A DNA stretch of 64,000 nt, taken from Puniceibacterium confluentis (GTDB lineage Bacteria; Pseudomonadota; Alphaproteobacteria; Rhodobacterales; Rhodobacteraceae). The notes below the pieces were generated by a model. That model was given only the letters and a program-made list of their open reading frames with translations, ran no database searches and was not told the DNA's origin. Positions 15,416 to 26,932 of this stretch are shown here, one piece after another (positions within the stretch are counted from its first letter, which is position 1; each line of letters opens with the position of its first letter). The stretch covers positions 1-64,000 of the forward strand of contig NZ_VOJI01000005.1 in assembly GCF_007923445.1 (NCBI RefSeq), in the 5' to 3' direction. The position numbers and the translations under genes are program-made.

Positions 15416-16729
15416 TCAAAAGCCGATCTGCGCCCGAAGCCCCAAAATCGACGGCTCGCGACGGGCCTCGCAGTCGGTTTGCGGGCAGATCCGGCAGGTC
15501 GAGCCCACCGGCAGGACCTCGTCCGTGCCGACGCCCGGACGGGGCACGATCAGCATATGCGCCTGAAACAATGGGTCGCGGTTCAGCCCCGCCTGACCCG
15601 CGGGCTGCGCCATCGCGTAGGCGGCAAAGACCCGCTGTGCCGGGCCGGGCTGGGCCACATCGCGGGCCAGCGGCATCATCGGCCGGTTCAACGCCTGATA
15701 CAGCGGCCACAGCGGACAGCCCGCCCCGAAGCGCGGCATCGCAAAATCCGCCAGAGGCTTGCGATAGGTCAGGGTGCCGGAGGCATCGCAGATCGCAAGC
15801 CCCACCGGATCGGGCAGAACCTCTGGCGGCAGACTGGCAAGCCGGCGCATCGCCAGCCCTGCATCGACGCCGCACCGGCGCGCCAGCATGATCGGATCGG
15901 GCCCGATTTGCGCCACCGCCCCGGTCAGCGTCGCCAGCGGCAGTTCTGCGGCGTCCGATTCGTATTGCCTCAGGCAGCGCAACAGCAGCTCGCGGGCCGG
16001 TTCCGAGGCTGCCGCCGCGATCTCGCCGACGACCTGCTCGGGCGTGGCCGAGCCCCGTTCGAGCGCCGGGATGTGGTGCCCCTGTGCGTCAAGCAGCGCA
16101 TCCACTTCTTCCTGCGGCACACTGGACCCGGATGTGCTGTCGCCCGCCGCTTCCAGGTAGCTCACCAGTGATCGGCTGGTATCCGCAAGACGCGCGGAGT
16201 CCTCATAGATGTTGCGGTGAAACCGCTGCTGCCATTCGGGCTCGATCTCTCCTGGTTCCGCCAGGATCGACGCCGCAGAGCGGATCGCGGTCACGGTGGA
16301 CAGCATCTCGTGCAATGAGGCCGCGAGGTGTGGATCGTGGGTCATGCGGTCTGTCAGGGTCTCGACCGTCCGTTCCAGCGTCGCGATGCGGCGGCGGCTG
16401 TCGGCAAGCAAACCCGCCCAGCCGGGAAACCGCCCGGCGAATTCATCGGCGCGGTCCAGTTCGGCCAAACCGCCGCGCGGATCCGACGCCGCCTCGCGCA
16501 GCGCCGCGATCAAGGTGGCCTCGGCTCCTTCGGTCAGCAGCGACGGCTCGACGTCCAGAATACCGGCCAGAACCAGCAGAAGCTTTCCACCGATTCTGCG
16601 CCGGTTGTGCTCGATCAGATTCAGATACGAGGCGGAAATATCCGCGGCCCGGGCTAGATCCGCCTGCTTGAGCCCGGCCATGATCCGCCGCTCGCGGATC
16701 CGGCTGCCGGTGAGAGTGTCACGCGCCAC
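15416..16729 (-). CDS. ScfR/RamB-type XRE regulator of short-chain acyl metabolism
   Basis: A 437-residue regulator: N-terminal XRE HTH (about 8-62, GLKQADLARAADISASYLNL), a central region, and a C-terminal ScfR domain (DUF2083) with GCPLWPLYQALNRP and the closing Cys cluster CRICPQTDCEARREPSILG (C412, C415, C420). This family senses short-chain acyl-CoA and controls acetate, propionate and related genes (RamB in actinobacteria, PccR in Rhodobacter). It is divergent from the ABC transporter-acs cluster, so acs and the transporter are its probable targets. The length is normal for the family. Confidence 0.88.
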   Translation of the reverse strand: MARDTLTGSRIRERRIMAGLKQADLARAADISASYLNLIEHNRRRIGGKLLLVLAGILDVEPSLLTEGAEATLIAALREAASDPRGGLAELDRADEFAGRFPGWAGLLADSRRRIATLERTVETLTDRMTHDPHLAASLHEMLSTVTAIRSAASILAEPGEIEPEWQQRFHRNIYEDSARLADTSRSLVSYLEAAGDSTSGSSVPQEEVDALLDAQGHHIPALERGSATPEQVVGEIAAAASEPARELLLRCLRQYESDAAELPLATLTGAVAQIGPDPIMLARRCGVDAGLAMRRLASLPPEVLPDPVGLAICDASGTLTYRKPLADFAMPRFGAGCPLWPLYQALNRPMMPLARDVAQPGPAQRVFAAYAMAQPAGQAGLNRDPLFQAHMLIVPRPGVGTDEVLPVGSTCRICPQTDCEARREPSILGLRAQIGF

Positions 16730-16877
16730 CGGGTTTTCCTTTCGCTTTCAACGTGTTTCTGCACCGCAACATAAAAAACTTTACAGGACGTAACGGAAAC
16801 TTGTGGATTACTTTACAAGATTTTCGATGAATTCAAAGCAGTTGTTGCGAGGTTTTCGACTTTTCGCGCATATTGAA

Positions 16878-16897
16878 TTTGCACGTAACAGTGCACG
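16878..16897 (+). promoter_or_regulatory. Candidate ScfR operator upstream of the ABC transporter
   Basis: TTTGCACG-TAAC-AGTGCACG has two TGCA cores spaced 12 bp, the same spacing as in the tandem TTTGCAAA-N4-TTTGCAAA site reported for the ScfR protein PccR. The flanks match imperfectly. It lies 54-73 bases before the binding-protein start, in the intergenic region shared with the ScfR gene. Inference; unproven. Confidence 0.4.
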
Positions 16898-16950
16898 CGT
16901 CATCGGGAAGAGGAGCCCGGTTTCGCATTTCACCACATGGGAGGATGCTA

Positions 16951-18315
16951 ATGTCCAAAATGAACCTGACACGCCGTGGCGTGATCAAGACCGGCGCTGT
17001 CGCCGGCGCAGGTCTTGCCCTGCCGACCTATCTGTCGGCTGCGGCACATTCCGGTTACACCAACGCGCCCACCGGCGACACCGTCACGCTGGGCTTCAAC
17101 GTTCCGCAGTCTGGCCCCTATGCCGATGAAGGCGCGGACGAGCTGCGTGCCTTTGAACTCGCTGTCGAACACCTGAACGGTGAAGGCGACGGCGGCATGC
17201 TGTCGACCTTTTCCTCAAAGGTTCTCGACGGCACCGGCATCCTGGGCAAGAAAGTCCAGTTTGTCACCGGCGACACCCAGACCAAATCGGACGCGGCCCG
17301 CGCCAGCGCCAAGTCGATGATCGAAAAAGACGGCGCCATCATGATTTCGGGCGGTTCCAGCTCGGGTGTGGCGGTTGCTGTGCAGGGTCTCTGCCAGGAA
17401 GCCGGCGTCATCTTCATGGCCGGTCTGACCCACTCGAACGACACCACGGGCAAGGACAAGAAGGCCAACGGTTTCCGTCACTTCTTTAACGCCTACATGT
17501 CGGCGGCGGCACTCGCGCCCGTGCTCAAGAACCTTTATGGCGACGATCGTGCGGCCTACCACCTGACCGCAGACTACACCTGGGGCTGGACCCAGCAGGA
17601 ATCGATCCAGGCCGCGACCGAAGCGCTTGGCTGGACCACTGTGAACAACGTCCTCACCCCGCTGGCCGCCACGGACTTCTCGTCCTACATCACGCCGGTT
17701 CTGAATTCCGGCGCAGATGTTCTGGTCCTGAACCACTACGGCGGGAACATGGTGAACTCGCTCACCAACGCGGTACAGTTCGGCCTGCGCGACAAGCAGG
17801 TGAACGGCAAAAACTTCGAAATCGTCGTGCCGCTCTACTCCGAGCTGATGGCCAAGGGTGCCGGTCAGAACATCAAGGGCATCGTCGGGTCTCAGAACTG
17901 GGACTGGAAGCTCGAAAACCAGATGGGCGCCAAGTACGCGGGCACAAACGCCTTTGTGCAGTCCTTCGGCAACAAGTACGGCTTCCCGCCGTCGCAGGCC
18001 GCGCAGACCTGTTATGCGCAGACCCTGCTTTATGCGGATGCCGCAGCCCGTGCCGGCACCTTCAACCCCTGCGCCCTCGGCGAAGCCCTTGCCGGTTTCG
18101 AATTCGACGGCCTGGGCAACGGTCCGACACTCTACCGCGCCGACGATCACCAGTGCTTCAAGGATGTTCTGGTCGTGAAGGGTGCCGAAAACCCCGAGGA
18201 CGAATTCAACCTGGTTGAGATCGTCGAAGTCACGCCGACCGAGCAGGTCACCTATGCGCCCGACCACCCGATGTTTGCGGGCGGTGCGCTGGGATCCTGC
18301 AACCCGGGCGCATAA
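16951..18315 (+). CDS. ABC transporter periplasmic binding protein, branched-chain amino acid/amide type, Tat-exported
   Basis: A 454-residue protein starting at ATG 16951, where GGGAGG precedes by seven bases; 26 codons further upstream have no such site. The signal peptide has a twin-arginine motif (LTRRGVIKTGAVAGAGLALP, residues 6-25) and so is probably Tat-exported. The mature part shows the type I binding fold of the HAAT family (LGFNVPQSGPYADEG, SGGSSSGVAVAVQ, DYTWGWTQQ). It is longer than LivJ and closer in size to amide/urea-type binding proteins. First gene of a five-gene transporter set followed by acs. The ligand is unknown; context points to a short-chain acid or amide. Confidence 0.88.
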   Translation: MSKMNLTRRGVIKTGAVAGAGLALPTYLSAAAHSGYTNAPTGDTVTLGFNVPQSGPYADEGADELRAFELAVEHLNGEGDGGMLSTFSSKVLDGTGILGKKVQFVTGDTQTKSDAARASAKSMIEKDGAIMISGGSSSGVAVAVQGLCQEAGVIFMAGLTHSNDTTGKDKKANGFRHFFNAYMSAAALAPVLKNLYGDDRAAYHLTADYTWGWTQQESIQAATEALGWTTVNNVLTPLAATDFSSYITPVLNSGADVLVLNHYGGNMVNSLTNAVQFGLRDKQVNGKNFEIVVPLYSELMAKGAGQNIKGIVGSQNWDWKLENQMGAKYAGTNAFVQSFGNKYGFPPSQAAQTCYAQTLLYADAAARAGTFNPCALGEALAGFEFDGLGNGPTLYRADDHQCFKDVLVVKGAENPEDEFNLVEIVEVTPTEQVTYAPDHPMFAGGALGSCNPGA

Positions 18316-18327
18316 CCCCCGGACAGT

Positions 18328-18360
18328 AACCGGCCACATGGCACCCCTGTGTGACCGGTT
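18328..18360 (+). terminator. Intercistronic hairpin 1 after the binding-protein gene
   Basis: AACCGG..CACA and TGTG..CCGGTT form an imperfect stem over a 9-base loop, 13 bases after the binding-protein stop. With the stronger hairpin just downstream it probably protects the upstream message and lowers read-through to the permeases. Confidence 0.45.
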
Positions 18361-18365
18361 GACCC

Positions 18366-18393
18366 GCACCCTGCCCGCTTACGGGCGGGGTGC
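18366..18393 (+). terminator. Intercistronic hairpin 2 (12-bp stem, CTTA loop)
   Basis: GCACCCTGCCCG and CGGGCGGGGTGC pair over 12 bp (one G-T wobble) with a CTTA loop, followed by TTCCCCA. It is a strong structure without a T-run, 33 bases before the first permease start, best read as an attenuator or mRNA-stabilising element. Confidence 0.6.
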
Positions 18394-18426
18394 TTCCCCA
18401 CATGTTAACCGCAAAAGGGTGGGACC

Positions 18427-19458
18427 ATGGACGCCATAATTCTGCAAATTCTGAACGGCCTCGACAAGGGCTCGGCCTACGCGCTGATCGCGTTGGGCCT
18501 GACACTGATCTTCGGCACGCTGGGCGTGGTCAACTTTGCCCACGGCGCACTTTTCATGATCGGGGCTTTTTGCGCGGTCACGGTGCAACGGATCCTGTCA
18601 ATCAGCTTCGAGACAGTGGATCCGACCAAGACCGATTTCCTTGGCAATCCGTCAAAGATCAGCACACCTTATGTCGAACACTGGTTCGGCCCCGAATTCG
18701 GCGCCACAATCATCGACTGGTCCGTGCCCATTGCGATCCTGTTCGCCATTCCGATCATGATCCTGATCGGTTTCGTGATGGAACGCGGACTGATCAAACA
18801 TTTCTACAAGCGCCCCCACGCCGATCAGATCCTGGTGACCTTTGGCCTGGCCATCGTGTTGCAGGAAGTGATCAAGTACTACTATGGCGCCAACCCGATC
18901 CAGACCGGCGCGCCGATGGTGTTTCGCGGCTCGTTCGACTTTGGCACCCTGCTGGGCTTTGATCCCAACGTGATCATCTACCCCTACTGGCGCCTGGTCT
19001 ACTTCGGCTTTGCCGCCCTGATCATCGGTGCAGTCTTCGCCTTCCTGCAGTTCACCACCTTCGGCATGGTGGTCCGGGCCGGTATGGCCGACCGCGAGAC
19101 GGTGGGACTGCTGGGCATCAACATCGACAAGCGCTTTACCATCATGTTCGGCCTCGCCGCCGCCGTGGCGGGACTGGCGGGGGTGATGTACGCCCCGATC
19201 AACGCGCCGAACTATCACATGGGCATGGACTTCCTGGTGCTGAGTTTCGTGGTCGTCGTGGTCGGCGGGATGGGGTCGCTGCCCGGGGCGGTGCTGGCAG
19301 GTTTCCTGCTGGGCATCCTCGAAAGCTTTGCCTCGATGACCCAGGTCATCGACCTGATCCCCGGTATCAACCAGATCATCATCTATGTCGTCGCGATCGT
19401 TGTATTGCTGACCCGCCCCCGTGGCCTGATGGGCCGCAAAGGCGTGATGGAGGAATAA
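18427..19458 (+). CDS. Branched-chain amino acid-type ABC permease, LivH-like
   Basis: A 343-residue inner-membrane permease with about eight to nine hydrophobic segments. Typical LivH features are KGSAYALIALGLTLIFGTLG near the start, TFGMVVRAGMADRETVGLLG in the middle and VVVGGMGSLPGAVLAGFLLG near 275-294. It is longer than most LivH (about 300) because of an extra loop near residues 60-95 (SFETVDPTKTDFLGNPSKIS). Three bases separate its stop from the next permease. It forms the channel with the LivM-like partner. Confidence 0.92.
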   Translation: MDAIILQILNGLDKGSAYALIALGLTLIFGTLGVVNFAHGALFMIGAFCAVTVQRILSISFETVDPTKTDFLGNPSKISTPYVEHWFGPEFGATIIDWSVPIAILFAIPIMILIGFVMERGLIKHFYKRPHADQILVTFGLAIVLQEVIKYYYGANPIQTGAPMVFRGSFDFGTLLGFDPNVIIYPYWRLVYFGFAALIIGAVFAFLQFTTFGMVVRAGMADRETVGLLGINIDKRFTIMFGLAAAVAGLAGVMYAPINAPNYHMGMDFLVLSFVVVVVGGMGSLPGAVLAGFLLGILESFASMTQVIDLIPGINQIIIYVVAIVVLLTRPRGLMGRKGVMEE

Positions 19459-19461
19459 GAC

Positions 19462-20664
19462 ATGTTCGGACTCGATAAAAAAGACACCACCCTGCTGCTT
19501 ATCGTCGCCGTTCTGACGATGTTCGCCCCCTTCATCCTCAACCCCTTTCCTGCGGGATCGGGCATGGCGCAGTTCAACGCGGGCTATCCCGATCTCATGC
19601 AGCGCTTTGTGATCTTCGGGATCTTCGCCATCGGTTTCAACATCCTGTTCGGCCTCACCGGATACCTCAGCTTTGGCCACGCGGCCTTTCTGGGGGTCGG
19701 GTCCTACTCGGCGGTCTGGATGTTCAAACTGCTCAGCATGAACGTCATTCCGGCCATCATTCTGTCGGTCATCGTCGCGGGGGTCTTCGCGCTGATCATC
19801 GGGTTCGTCAGTCTGCGCCGCTCCGGCATCTACTTTTCGATCCTGACGCTGGCCTTCGCGCAGATGTCCTTTGCGCTGGCCTATTCGGTGCTCACCCCGA
19901 TCACCAATGGTGAAACCGGCCTGCAACTCAGCCTCAGCGATCCGCGCATCCTCGGCACGTCGGTGTCGGCCGATGGCGGCATTCCGGTGACATCGCTGTT
20001 CGGGATCGAGATGCGCTCGACCGCGGAAATGCAGCTTGGCCCCTGGCTGTTCCAGTTCAACGCCGGCTACTACCTCTGCGCGGTGCTGATGCTTGTGGCC
20101 TTTTACCTCGCGATCCGCATCTTCCGCTCGCCGTTCGGGCTGATGCTGCGGGCGGTGAAATCCAACCAGCAGCGGATGAACTACACCGGCCTCAACGCCC
20201 GTCCCTACACCCTGGCGGCCTTTGTGATCTCGGGCATGTATGCCGGTCTGGCCGGTGGTCTGCTCGCCTCGATGGACCCTCTGGCGGGCGCCGAGCGGAT
20301 GCAGTGGACGGCCTCTGGCGAGGTGGTGCTGATGACCATTCTCGGCGGTGCCGGCACGCTGATCGGCCCGGTTCTGGGCGCAGGCTTCATCAAGTACTTC
20401 GAAAACATCTTCTCGAAGATCAACGACAACGTCCTGCACAGCTGGTTCGCCTTCATGCCCGACGGGCTCGAGGATCTGATGGTGACCATCGTCCACCCCT
20501 TTGTCGGCAAGGGCTGGTCGCTGACCCTGGGCCTGATGTTCATGGCCGTGGTCATCTTCCTGCCCGGCGGTCTGGTCGAAGGCGGCCAGAAGATCGGCAA
20601 GATGTTCCGCCGCAAGAAGGCTGTTGACGGTACCCCGTCCGCCGCCAAGACACCCGCAGAATAA
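19462..20664 (+). CDS. Branched-chain amino acid-type ABC permease, LivM-like
   Basis: A 400-residue membrane protein with about ten hydrophobic segments. It has the LivM hallmarks [20 protein letters not shown] (about 53-72), [20 protein letters not shown] and [20 protein letters not shown] (about 288-307). The C-terminus ends in a basic cytoplasmic tail. It is tightly linked to the preceding permease and lies 11 bases before the first ATPase gene, whose ribosome site AAGGAGG is in that gap. It is the second channel subunit. Confidence 0.92.
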   Translation: MFGLDKKDTTLLLIVAVLTMFAPFILNPFPAGSGMAQFNAGYPDLMQRFVIFGIFAIGFNILFGLTGYLSFGHAAFLGVGSYSAVWMFKLLSMNVIPAIILSVIVAGVFALIIGFVSLRRSGIYFSILTLAFAQMSFALAYSVLTPITNGETGLQLSLSDPRILGTSVSADGGIPVTSLFGIEMRSTAEMQLGPWLFQFNAGYYLCAVLMLVAFYLAIRIFRSPFGLMLRAVKSNQQRMNYTGLNARPYTLAAFVISGMYAGLAGGLLASMDPLAGAERMQWTASGEVVLMTILGGAGTLIGPVLGAGFIKYFENIFSKINDNVLHSWFAFMPDGLEDLMVTIVHPFVGKGWSLTLGLMFMAVVIFLPGGLVEGGQKIGKMFRRKKAVDGTPSAAKTPAE

Positions 20665-20675
20665 GGAGGCACGTC

Positions 20676-21431
20676 ATGGGCATTCTCGAAGTCAAAGACG
20701 TCAACAAGCGCTTCGGCGGCCTCCAGGCCCTCGGCAACGTCAACCTTTCGGTCGCCGACAACACGGTGCACGCGATCATCGGCCCGAACGGCGCGGGCAA
20801 GTCCACCCTGCTCAACTGCCTGGTCGGCAAGCTGATCCCGGACACCGGATCGGTGATGTTCGACGGGCAGTCGGTGCTGGGACGCAAGCCTTACGAAATC
20901 AACCAGATGGGCATCTCCCGCGTGTTCCAGACCCCCGAGATCTTCGGCGATCTCACGGTGATGGAAAACATGATGATCCCCTGCCTCGCCAGACGCGACG
21001 GATCGTTCCGGATGCACGCACTTGCCTCGGTGTTCAGCGAAAAGGCGCTGCGCGCACGGGCCGAAGAGATGCTGGCCGAGGTCAAGATGCTGGACAAGCG
21101 TGACATGCACGCGGCCTCGATGTCGCGCGGCGACAAGCGGCGCCTGGAAATGGCGATGTGTCTGGTGCAGGAGCCGCGTCTGCTGCTGCTGGACGAACCG
21201 ACGGCCGGCATGGCGCGGGCGGACACCAACAACACCATCGACCTGCTCAAGGACATCAAGGCGCGCGGCAACATAACCATGTGCATCATCGAACACGACA
21301 TGCACGTGGTGTTTTCGCTGGCCGACCGGATCACCGTTCTGGCCCAGGGCACACCGCTGGTCGAGGACACGCCGGCAAACATCAAGGGCCATCCCAAGGT
21401 ACGCGAAGCGTATCTCGGCGAGTCGGCTTAA
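20676..21431 (+). CDS. ABC transporter ATP-binding protein, LivG-like
   Basis: A 251-residue ATPase: Walker A GPNGAGKST (about 37-45), Q-loop FQTPEIFGDLTVMENMM, signature MSRGDKRRLEMAM (about 148-160) in place of the usual LSGGQ, Walker B LLLLDEPTAGMA and switch His in IIEHDMHVVFSLADRI. The SRGDKR signature is a recognisable variant found in a subset of HAAT-type ATPases. Overlap and spacing show it belongs to the transporter operon. It powers uptake at the cytoplasmic face. Confidence 0.92.
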   Translation: MGILEVKDVNKRFGGLQALGNVNLSVADNTVHAIIGPNGAGKSTLLNCLVGKLIPDTGSVMFDGQSVLGRKPYEINQMGISRVFQTPEIFGDLTVMENMMIPCLARRDGSFRMHALASVFSEKALRARAEEMLAEVKMLDKRDMHAASMSRGDKRRLEMAMCLVQEPRLLLLDEPTAGMARADTNNTIDLLKDIKARGNITMCIIEHDMHVVFSLADRITVLAQGTPLVEDTPANIKGHPKVREAYLGESA

Positions 21432-21446
21432 AGGGAGGACACAGCC

Positions 21447-22202
<756 letters not shown>

Positions 22203-22216
22203 CATGCCCCCCGGAA

Positions 22217-22262
22217 CCCGGCCCCCCGTACGACTAAAGGTGTCTTGCAATCGGGGGCCGGG
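22217..22262 (+). terminator. Stem-loop between the transporter and acs
   Basis: CCCGGCCCCCCG (22217-22228) can pair with CGGGGGCCGGG (22252-22262) across a 23-base loop, followed by CCGTCTTCTTTG. It may partly uncouple acs from the transporter. Confidence 0.5.
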
Positions 22263-22297
22263 CCGTCTTCTTTGCCCCCAAACTGGAGGAGCCTGAA

Positions 22298-24246
<1,949 letters not shown>

Positions 24247-24247
<1 letters not shown>

Positions 24248-24939
24248 TGGCGATGGCTGAAACAACTCTCGCCGTTGCGGCCCCCGTCCTGATCCTGCTG
24301 GGCCCGCCGGGCGCCGGCAAGGGCACGCAGGCCCGGATGATTGAGGAAAAATTCGGCATGGTGCAGCTTTCGACCGGCGACTTGCTGCGCGCCGCCGTGA
24401 AACAGGGCACCGACGCCGGCAACCGGGCCAAGGCGGTGATGGAGGCCGGCGGCCTGGTCAGCGATGACATCGTGATCGCCATCCTGCGCGACCGTCTGGC
24501 GGATCGCGACACCGAACAGGGTGTGATCCTGGACGGCTTTCCGCGCACCACGCGACAGGCCGAAGCCCTGGACCTGCTGCTGGCCGAGCGCGAGCAGAAG
24601 ATCGACGCGGCCATCAGTCTTGAGGTCGATGACGGCGAAATGGTCACCCGGATTTCCGGGCGCTTCACCTGTGCGGGCTGCGGCGAAGGCTACCACGACA
24701 GCTTCAAGGCCCCCAAAACCGCCGGAATCTGCGACAGCTGCGGTGGCACCGACATGATCCGGCGCGCCGATGACACCGCAGAAACCGTCAGCAGCCGACT
24801 CGCGGCCTACCACGCCCAGACGGCGCCGCTCGCGCAGTATTACGCTGACCGGGGCGCGCTGCACCGGGTTCCAGCCATGGGCGCGATCGCCGATGTCGCG
24901 GAGCGGTTGGACGCCATTGTGACCGCCACCCGGGGCTGA
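24247..24939 (+). CDS. adk: Adenylate kinase, zinc-lid type
   Basis: A 230-residue adenylate kinase: P-loop GPPGAGKGTQ (about 19-28), LSTGDLLRAAV, DGFPRTTRQAEAL, and a long lid with a four-Cys zinc site (CAGCGEGYHDSF and ICDSCGG, about 140-166). The start overlaps the acs stop by one base; an ATG six bases later is an alternative. Coupling with acs makes sense because Acs yields AMP, which Adk converts to ADP with ATP. This is probably a second adk, since rhodobacterial genomes usually also have one in the ribosomal protein region; that cannot be checked here. Confidence 0.95.
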
Positions 24940-24963
24940 CACCTCCACACGGCCCCGAAAACA

Positions 24964-24995
24964 CCGGGCGCACCCTGTTTCAGGGCTGCGCCCGG
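24964..24995 (+). terminator. Hairpin terminator after adk
   Basis: CCGGGCGCACCCTG and CAGGGCTGCGCCCGG pair over 14 bp with one bulged C and a TTT loop, followed by TTGCATTG. It begins 24 bases after the adk stop and probably ends the transporter-acs-adk transcript. Confidence 0.7.
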
Positions 24996-25250
24996 TTGCA
25001 TTGCGGGGCTGCCAAGTCCCGGAAAATGCACAGCGCCGCACCAGAGGACCTGTATTTTCTGACAGGTTCCTGCCAAAAAACTGCATCTGGCATGGACGCC
25101 GGGTGGCATAATGCGCAACTCTGCACGAAACGCGCGGCCACCAGTGGCCGGACAGCCGAGAGGGAGAAAAATGTCGTTTTTCTGGGCTGTCCCGCAGACA
25201 TCAAGGGATCACATCACAGCGATCCCCGGCCGACCCCGGCGGCGCTGCAC
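24996..25250. other. Leader region between adk terminator and the PAS/pseudo-exonuclease gene
   Basis: With the terminator, this is about 310 bases without a gene. The frame of the next gene is open back to 24996, but the upstream part lacks a plausible start and family features. A small imperfect hairpin (AGGACCTGT/ACAGGTTCCT, 25045-25071) is present and may be regulatory. Confidence 0.45.
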
Positions 25251-26603
25251 ATGGTGACACACCGCGACGGCCTGAGGTTTCGGATCTTTCTGATATTTGC
25301 GGCCCTCGCGCTGGCTTTGGTCGGCGGTTTGCAGGCCGTGCTCTGGTTCGGGGCCGCCAAAGCCGCGGAAACCAGCGTCGAGACCGGGCTGGCGCTGACC
25401 GGGCTGGCCGGCACCGGATTGATCCTCGCGCTGAGTGTCGCCGCGTGGATCTACCTTGACGAGCACATTGCCAAGCCGCTGGAACATCCACCGACCGCGC
25501 CCCCGCAGTCCGGCGAAACCGACCTGTCCGAACCGTGCCGACCAGTCCAGGAGACGGCCGCGCAACACGAGACACGCAGGCTGACCGGCCGTCTGGCCGA
25601 GCTGGAAGCAGAGAAACTTCAACTGACCCGGGTGCTGCGCGAGGTTCCGGTCGCCATCCTGATGATCAACGCGGCGGATCGGATTCTGCTGTACGACAGT
25701 CAGGCGGCAGAACTGCTGTCACGCAGCGGCCCGCCCCGGCTGAACGCGCCGCTGAGCGATTATTTCAACCCCGACCTGATCGCCGGCGCGCGGGCCCGGA
25801 TGCAGCGCACCGGGCTCGAGGTCCGCTTTGCCGCCGTCCCGGGGGCGGTCGGCACGCGCATCGACGCGCGAATGCGCCCTCTCGAAGATGGCGGAGCGCT
25901 GGTCGTCCTGGACGAGGCAGCACCGCGCGCGGACAGCCCTGTGCCAGGCCCGCTGGTCTATGACTTTGACCTGATCGCAGCGCAGACCCCGGTCAGGGCC
26001 GAGGACATACCGCTGAATGCCCTGACATTTGTGGTGCTGTCGACAGAGACCACCGGGCTTTTGCCGCACCGCGACGAGGTGCTGCGGATCGGGGCGGTGC
26101 GGATGGTCGGCTCCAGCATCCTGCGGCGCGAGGTGCTGGACCTGCGCATCGGAGCGACCGGCCATGATGATGCAAGCGGGCGCGGGATGCGCGCGGGCAC
26201 AGCGCCGGAGGCACGCCCGACAATCCTGACCGCCATCGAGCAGTTTCACACCTTTGCAACCGACGCGGTCATCGTCGCCCATAACGCGCCGCTGCGCATG
26301 GCCTTTCTGCGCCGCCACGATGCCAGCACCGGTCTGGTCTGGGATCTGCCGCAGATTGATCTGGTGCTGCTTTCCGCCCTCTTGTTTGGTGACGGCGCGG
26401 ACCACAGTCTGCGGGCGCTTGCCGGGCGGACGGGCGTGACACTGCCCGCGGCACCGGCGCGCGGCGGGCTGTCACAGGCGTTGATGGCCGCCGAAGTGAT
26501 GCAGCGGCTGATGCCGCTTCTGACCGGACACGGGCTGGAAAGCCTGGGCCATCTGGTCGAGGCGCTGCAACGCCATGCCGACCGGCTGGAAAGACTGCAC
26601 TAG
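25251..26603 (+). CDS. Membrane-anchored PAS protein with a catalytically degenerate DnaQ-like exonuclease domain
   Basis: A 450-residue protein from ATG 25251. Two membrane segments (about 12-36 and 48-68) flank a short periplasmic loop; a coiled stretch (about 100-130) and a PAS-like domain (about 130-225, EVPVAILMINAADRILLYDS) follow. The C-terminal 200 residues match DEDD exonucleases (DNA polymerase III epsilon fold), but ExoI reads VVLSTETTGL (S264 for Asp, E266 kept), ExoII HNAPLRMAFL (R349 for Asp), and ExoIII ARGGLSQAL lacks the His and Asp. So nuclease activity is improbable. Such exonuclease-sensor fusions occur near acs/actP genes in proteobacteria. Its stop overlaps that of the convergent Dabb gene. 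Confidence 0.75.
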   Translation: MVTHRDGLRFRIFLIFAALALALVGGLQAVLWFGAAKAAETSVETGLALTGLAGTGLILALSVAAWIYLDEHIAKPLEHPPTAPPQSGETDLSEPCRPVQETAAQHETRRLTGRLAELEAEKLQLTRVLREVPVAILMINAADRILLYDSQAAELLSRSGPPRLNAPLSDYFNPDLIAGARARMQRTGLEVRFAAVPGAVGTRIDARMRPLEDGGALVVLDEAAPRADSPVPGPLVYDFDLIAAQTPVRAEDIPLNALTFVVLSTETTGLLPHRDEVLRIGAVRMVGSSILRREVLDLRIGATGHDDASGRGMRAGTAPEARPTILTAIEQFHTFATDAVIVAHNAPLRMAFLRRHDASTGLVWDLPQIDLVLLSALLFGDGADHSLRALAGRTGVTLPAAPARGGLSQALMAAEVMQRLMPLLTGHGLESLGHLVEALQRHADRLERLH

Positions 26604-26932
26604 GTGGCGTGGCCCGGGCTGTCACCGACGGCCAGATCGGCGACAAAAATCCCGTCGTAACCGCCGGAACAGAGGGATACCAGAAGCCCGCCGGCGCGCT
26701 GGTGATCGGGATGCGCCTCATAGGCCAGATGTGCCGCCCTGTCGGCGAATGTCACCACAAAACCATAGGGGTAGTCTTGCGATTTCGTCTCGAAATCGTG
26801 GTTCGGCCCGTGGTCGAACGCCAGCAATCCCGGCACCTTGGCGACCAGCCCGTCCAGCAGACCCAGCGCTTCCAGCAGGATGGCGGCGTCATGTTCCGGT
26901 GGCAGGTTGAGCAGAACGATGTGGCGAATCAT
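26600..26932 (-). CDS. Dabb-family protein (stress-responsive A/B barrel)
   Basis: A 110-residue protein beginning MIRHIVLLNL and containing GLLAFDHGPNHDFETKSQDY and YGFVVTFADRAAHLAYEAHP, the Dabb ferredoxin-like barrel pattern. Family members are small dimeric proteins of varied role, including some cyclases. The start overlaps the lacI-type stop by four bases (ATGA), so it is the last gene of the ten-gene catabolic operon. A catalytic or substrate-handling role in that pathway is inferred from position. Confidence 0.85.
   Translation of the reverse strand: MIRHIVLLNLPPEHDAAILLEALGLLDGLVAKVPGLLAFDHGPNHDFETKSQDYPYGFVVTFADRAAHLAYEAHPDHQRAGGLLVSLCSGGYDGIFVADLAVGDSPGHAT

Noticed and set aside
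18652-20496. Long minus-strand frame opposite the two permease genes
   Set aside because: Antisense to clear membrane proteins; rich in His, Asp and Gln, with no recognisable domain.
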